Assembly (NCBI GenBank): GCA_937954195.1
Contig: CALFYR010000420.1
Location: 1-8,015 of the forward strand
Direction: 5' to 3'
Source: an uncultured Dehalococcoidia bacterium
Lineage (GTDB): Bacteria; Chloroflexota; Dehalococcoidia; Tepidiformales; Tepidiformaceae
DNA: 8,015 nt
The notes under the pieces were generated by a model. The model was not told where the DNA came from and did not search any database. It saw only the letters and a program-made list of their open reading frames with translations. Position numbers and translations under genes: made by a program. Shown one piece after another: positions 5,847 through 8,015 of the stretch. Position 1 is the first letter of the stretch. Every line of letters starts with the position of its first letter.

Positions 5847-6380
5847 TCATCCGCGGAGCTGGTTAATCCACGCCCGCAGCTCAGGGTCGTCCTTGAGCTC
5901 CGGGAGGCCGCGCAGCATGTCGAACGAATGGGCGGGGTCGTGCAGTGTCCACAGTTCGAGATAGCGCTGGTAGCTGGTCATCGTGCCGCGAAAGTCGAAT
6001 TCGCTGGCGAGAATCTCCGGCGTGAACCGGTCGACCGCGCTCCAAAGCCGGGCCCGGTGCTCCGCCGCCTCGGCGAACAACTCGTCGACGGTCGCGTCCC
6101 GGCGCTCGGTGATCCGGGCCTCGTTCCAGGTATCGATGTTGAACGGGCTGCCATCCTCGCTGTTATTGGGGTGCCAGCGCTTGCCGTCGGCCACTTGCTC
6201 GAACCATTCGCCCACATAGATGTCGATCGACGCGAGATGGGCGACGTAGTCCTTCGTCCGCCAGGTGCCACCCGGTACGACGGTCTTGAGCTGGGCGGGT
6301 GTGAGCGACCGCACCCATCGCTCGAAGAACTCGCGGTTGGCGTTGGCTTTCCGAACGACCGGATCCAGTGCGGCTTCCAT
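5847..6380 (-). CDS. DinB-family / maleylpyruvate isomerase-like protein (second of two)
   Basis: This 177-residue protein has the DinB-superfamily metal triad at His48 (KDYVAHLASID) and His147-x3-His151 (TLHDPAHSFDML). The opening pattern, a helix, then 'P-x-x-x-W-R-T-K-D-Y-V-A-H-L', resembles the DinB_2/ClbS and thiol-dependent isomerase branch more than the first DinB protein of this window. Members transfer thiols or hydrolyse reactive compounds, but substrate cannot be assigned here. The ATG at 6380 has a G-rich stretch (GGGGGTGG) four bases upstream. It is last in the minus-strand run, 53 bases after the HAD gene. Its TGA abuts the pth TAG with no base between. The two DinB proteins share fold and triad, but little other similarity is obvious by eye. 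Confidence 0.85.
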   Translation of the reverse strand: MEAALDPVVRKANANREFFERWVRSLTPAQLKTVVPGGTWRTKDYVAHLASIDIYVGEWFEQVADGKRWHPNNSEDGSPFNIDTWNEARITERRDATVDELFAEAAEHRARLWSAVDRFTPEILASEFDFRGTMTSYQRYLELWTLHDPAHSFDMLRGLPELKDDPELRAWINQLRG

Positions 6381-6433
6381 TCGACCACCCCCATTCGGGC
6401 GCGATTCTGCACGAAACGTCGCGGGAGCGCTCG

Positions 6434-7153
6434 CTAGAGCAGCTCGGCAAGGGATTGGATGATCCGGTCGGGCCGGTGCGGCGAATCAGCGGGCAGACCG
6501 GCTTTCAGGTGGTCGTGCCAGATGCCGGCCATTCCGAGCCGCTGGGGAGCGGCAACTTCCCATTCAAGGTTGTCGCCAACCATCCAGGCATCGTGAGGTT
6601 CGGTATTCAGCACGCTGAGGGCGTGGCGATAGGTCCGCTCTTCGGGCTTGCCAAAGCCCATTTCGCCTTCAATCTGCACATGGTCGAAGTGCCGCTCCAG
6701 GTCGAACTGCACGACTTTTGCGCGCTGCGGTTCGCTGGCTCCGTTCGTTATGAGCCCAAGCAGGATTCCTTCATCGCGGAGCGCTTCCACAGCCTCGATG
6801 GCGCCCGGGAATACACATATCTGCTCTTCGCGGTAGAGGGTGAGCCGGTCGGCGAGGGCGTGCGCCGTAGCCCGGGAAAGTACCGGTCCGCCTTTGTCCC
6901 CAATCGCCGCAAAGGCCCGCTCGACGATGCCGCGCCGGCTTGTCCGGAGGTCCTGGCGGTGAATGCGGTGTCGGTCGGGATCGGACCAGAACGCTTCGGC
7001 TTCTTGTCGAATGCGCCACGACACGTTGGCCGGTTCGAGCCCACCTATCTCGTCGCGGAACTCGCCGACGACCGTGAGCCACGCCGCGTTCACGTCACCG
7101 CAATCGAGGATGGTGTCATCGAGGTCCAGGAGGATGGCGCGAGGGCGGTTCAC
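6434..7153 (-). CDS. HAD-superfamily phosphatase
   Basis: The 239-residue protein carries the haloacid dehalogenase core motifs: motif I Asp10-x-Asp12-Asp-Thr (LLDLDDTILD), motif II Thr136 in LITNGAS, motif III Lys169 in GFGKP, and motif IV Gly-Asp194 in MVGDNLEWEV. In motif IV the second acid is Glu199 in place of the more usual Asp, which is tolerated in this branch. A helical cap of about 100 residues follows motif I (C1 type). The nearest relatives are phosphoglycolate/FMN phosphatase-like HADs; the substrate is unknown. The start is GTG at 7153, nine bases after the stop of the CSC-motif protein, without a Shine-Dalgarno, suggesting re-initiation from that gene. The start codon lies inside the palindrome TTCACCGGTGAA. 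Confidence 0.92.
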   Translation of the reverse strand: MNRPRAILLDLDDTILDCGDVNAAWLTVVGEFRDEIGGLEPANVSWRIRQEAEAFWSDPDRHRIHRQDLRTSRRGIVERAFAAIGDKGGPVLSRATAHALADRLTLYREEQICVFPGAIEAVEALRDEGILLGLITNGASEPQRAKVVQFDLERHFDHVQIEGEMGFGKPEERTYRHALSVLNTEPHDAWMVGDNLEWEVAAPQRLGMAGIWHDHLKAGLPADSPHRPDRIIQSLAELL

Positions 7154-7160
7154 CGGTGAA
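7149..7160. promoter_or_regulatory. 12-bp palindrome over the HAD gene start
   Basis: TTCACCGGTGAA is a perfect palindrome that contains the GTG start of the HAD gene. It has the same outer half-sites (TTCAC and GTGAA) as the palindrome at 3165-3176. It may be a protein site, or affect start access in RNA. Its place inside a probable operon argues against a simple promoter operator. Confidence 0.25.
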
Positions 7161-7162
7161 GT

Positions 7163-7798
7163 TTATCGTCTCCGCGCGAAGGCCGCCGCCGCGAGGGGGA
7201 TGGAGCAGCCAATCAGCGCCCAGCCGATTGCCGTTGTTCGGGTGGGCGTCGCTCCGTTCGTGTTGCCCGCATTGGGAGGCGACGGTGGACCGAGGGGCGC
7301 CATGCGAGCCAGCGCGCGTTCGTACCACTCGCCTTCGGGTTCATCGCCGATGTAGAAGGTGCCGACGCGACTTACACCGTACGCGCCGGCAACGTGGTTG
7401 CTCGGCGAAATGACGGCAATGAAGTACTGACCGGTTGGATCCCAATCGAAGGAACCGCAGGCGCCGGAGCCACCTGCCCACGTTGGGTTTTCGTCGGTTG
7501 AGTATGCGTCCAGACTCGCGAGATCGATCAGGGTGAGCGATGGGGGAGCTGACCCCTTGTAAACGTGCTCAACCGTGAACTGGACCGAGATGGGAGCGAG
7601 GCTGCGTGTTTCGGGCGGACGGTCGATAGAGATTCGTTGCCATTTGCCGATCCGGCCGCCGACGATGGTCGACGCATCGCGGATGGGATCGCAGTCGGGA
7701 CAGCTGCAGGCGCTCACTACCGAGAGCGGAGATATGGCTACCGAAATGCCGGCTGAAGCCGCCACGACGAAGGCAACCAGTAGGGCTCGGACCATCAT
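7163..7798 (-). CDS. Secreted CSC-motif protein with C-terminal membrane anchor (TIMP/netrin-like)
   Basis: The protein has an N-terminal export signal: short basic start, hydrophobic core at about residues 4-22, then a cleavage-like VVSA before Cys31. The mature chain would begin Cys-Ser-Cys-Pro-x-Cys. After it come a beta-strand region (TIVGGRIGKW, VQFTVEHVYKG), a cysteine at 114 in SGACGSF, and GQYFIAV. A mature N-terminal CSC, the V-x-V-x-x-V-Y-K-G strand and a later Cys before a GxYF-V strand resemble bacterial TIMP/netrin-like domains. VSAC also fits a lipobox, so Cys31 might be lipidated. After a Pro/Gly/Thr-rich stalk (165-188), residues 190-207 are hydrophobic and end in Arg-Arg-Arg, giving a tail anchor with the body outside the cell. 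The start is uncertain among GTG 7801, ATG 7798 and ATG 7795. The family call is inference; secretion is fairly sure. Confidence 0.8.
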   Translation of the reverse strand: MMVRALLVAFVVAASAGISVAISPLSVVSACSCPDCDPIRDASTIVGGRIGKWQRISIDRPPETRSLAPISVQFTVEHVYKGSAPPSLTLIDLASLDAYSTDENPTWAGGSGACGSFDWDPTGQYFIAVISPSNHVAGAYGVSRVGTFYIGDEPEGEWYERALARMAPLGPPSPPNAGNTNGATPTRTTAIGWALIGCSIPLAAAAFARRR

Positions 7799-7837
7799 CA
7801 CCTGGTGTCAGACGCCGTGGACTGAGGAAATGTTCCC

Positions 7838-7936
7838 CTAGCGGCCCTCGTGGGAGCCCATCATCAGGAACAGGAACGAGAACAAGAGAACTCCCGCTCC
7901 GAGCGCAATCAGTATCAACGTCGACGAATCCAGCAT
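7838..7936 (-). CDS. Membrane microprotein (32 aa)
   Basis: The minus strand reads 32 codons from ATG 7936 to TAG at 7840-7838. The product is almost all one transmembrane helix: a short polar start (MLDSST), about 20 hydrophobic residues (LILIALGAGVLLFSFLFLMM), and a polar end (GSHEGR). AGGGAG lies seven bases before the ATG, a near-ideal ribosome-binding site, and third codon positions are G/C-rich as in real genes here. The next gene on the strand starts 39 bases on, so it probably shares that operon. It could be a small subunit or regulator of a membrane complex, but no family is recognised. The same frame is open upstream to the window edge, so a longer protein is possible, although codon use there is less gene-like. 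Confidence 0.55.
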   Translation of the reverse strand: MLDSSTLILIALGAGVLLFSFLFLMMGSHEGR

Positions 7937-8015
7937 GTCCCCACTCCCTTCACCCCGAGCATCGGCGAAAGCTCGTTGCGGACGGTACGCAGAAGCGCCC
8001 GGTCCGCATTGCGGA
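7915..8015 (-). CDS. Possible 3' end of an upstream gene (partial)
   Basis: In another minus-strand frame, open from the right edge to TGA at 7917-7915, 32 residues can be read, starting RNADRALLRTVRNELSPML. Third positions are strongly G/C (about four in five), more so than in the other two frames there. If real, it is the C-terminus of a gene that overlaps the membrane microprotein by 22 bases. It is too short to identify and could be chance. Confidence 0.3.
   Translation of the reverse strand, partial: RNADRALLRTVRNELSPMLGVKGVGTCWIRRR

Noticed and set aside
6368..7159. Plus-strand open frame of 263 codons
   Set aside because: Complement shadow of the HAD gene, whose four motifs are intact on the minus strand.

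Overview
This is a compact, high-GC bacterial window with short intergenic gaps. It carries housekeeping genes (ribosomal protein L25, peptidyl-tRNA hydrolase, class I fructose-bisphosphate aldolase, a seven-iron-type ferredoxin) mixed with poorly characterised accessory genes. Nothing in it is diagnostic of a phylum. The mix of a Ctc-type L25, an Fda-type class I aldolase, two DinB-fold proteins and near-leaderless promoters would suit a high-GC Chloroflexota (Dehalococcoidia-like) or actinobacterial genome. That is an inference with low confidence. No rRNA, tRNA, insertion sequence, CRISPR array or integrase was seen.

Left block (1-3102), all on the minus strand and read right to left: a PHP-domain metal-dependent hydrolase, a ferredoxin with its own promoter and a downstream hairpin, then L25 with its own promoter, a 317-residue protein of unknown function starting 14 bases after L25, and the 5' part of a gene with a zinc-knuckle/His motif resembling an HNH nuclease. 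This last gene runs off the left edge and uses less GC-rich codons than its neighbours.

Middle block (3165-5846): a small plus-strand zinc-ribbon protein diverges from the PHP gene across a perfect 12-bp palindrome. It converges on a DinB-family gene, and the two stop codons share one CTAG. Upstream of DinB, and overlapping it by 26 bases, is a 54-codon membrane microprotein whose best promoter would make its mRNA leaderless. Diverging from that microprotein is the aldolase gene, followed 42 bases later by peptidyl-tRNA hydrolase.

Right block (5847-8015), minus strand: a likely operon reading a 32-residue membrane microprotein with a good ribosome-binding site, a secreted and C-terminally anchored CSC-motif protein (TIMP/netrin-like by inference), a HAD phosphatase and a second DinB-family protein. 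The second DinB gene stops directly against the pth stop codon.

The most interesting material is what a length-filtered gene finder would miss: the two membrane microproteins, the truncated HNH-like gene, and a shared TTCAC-NN-GTGAA palindrome at two gene starts. No complete, clearly new defence or biosynthetic system is visible. The best candidate for an unusual unit is the 317-residue protein plus the HNH-like gene, which is cut by the window edge.
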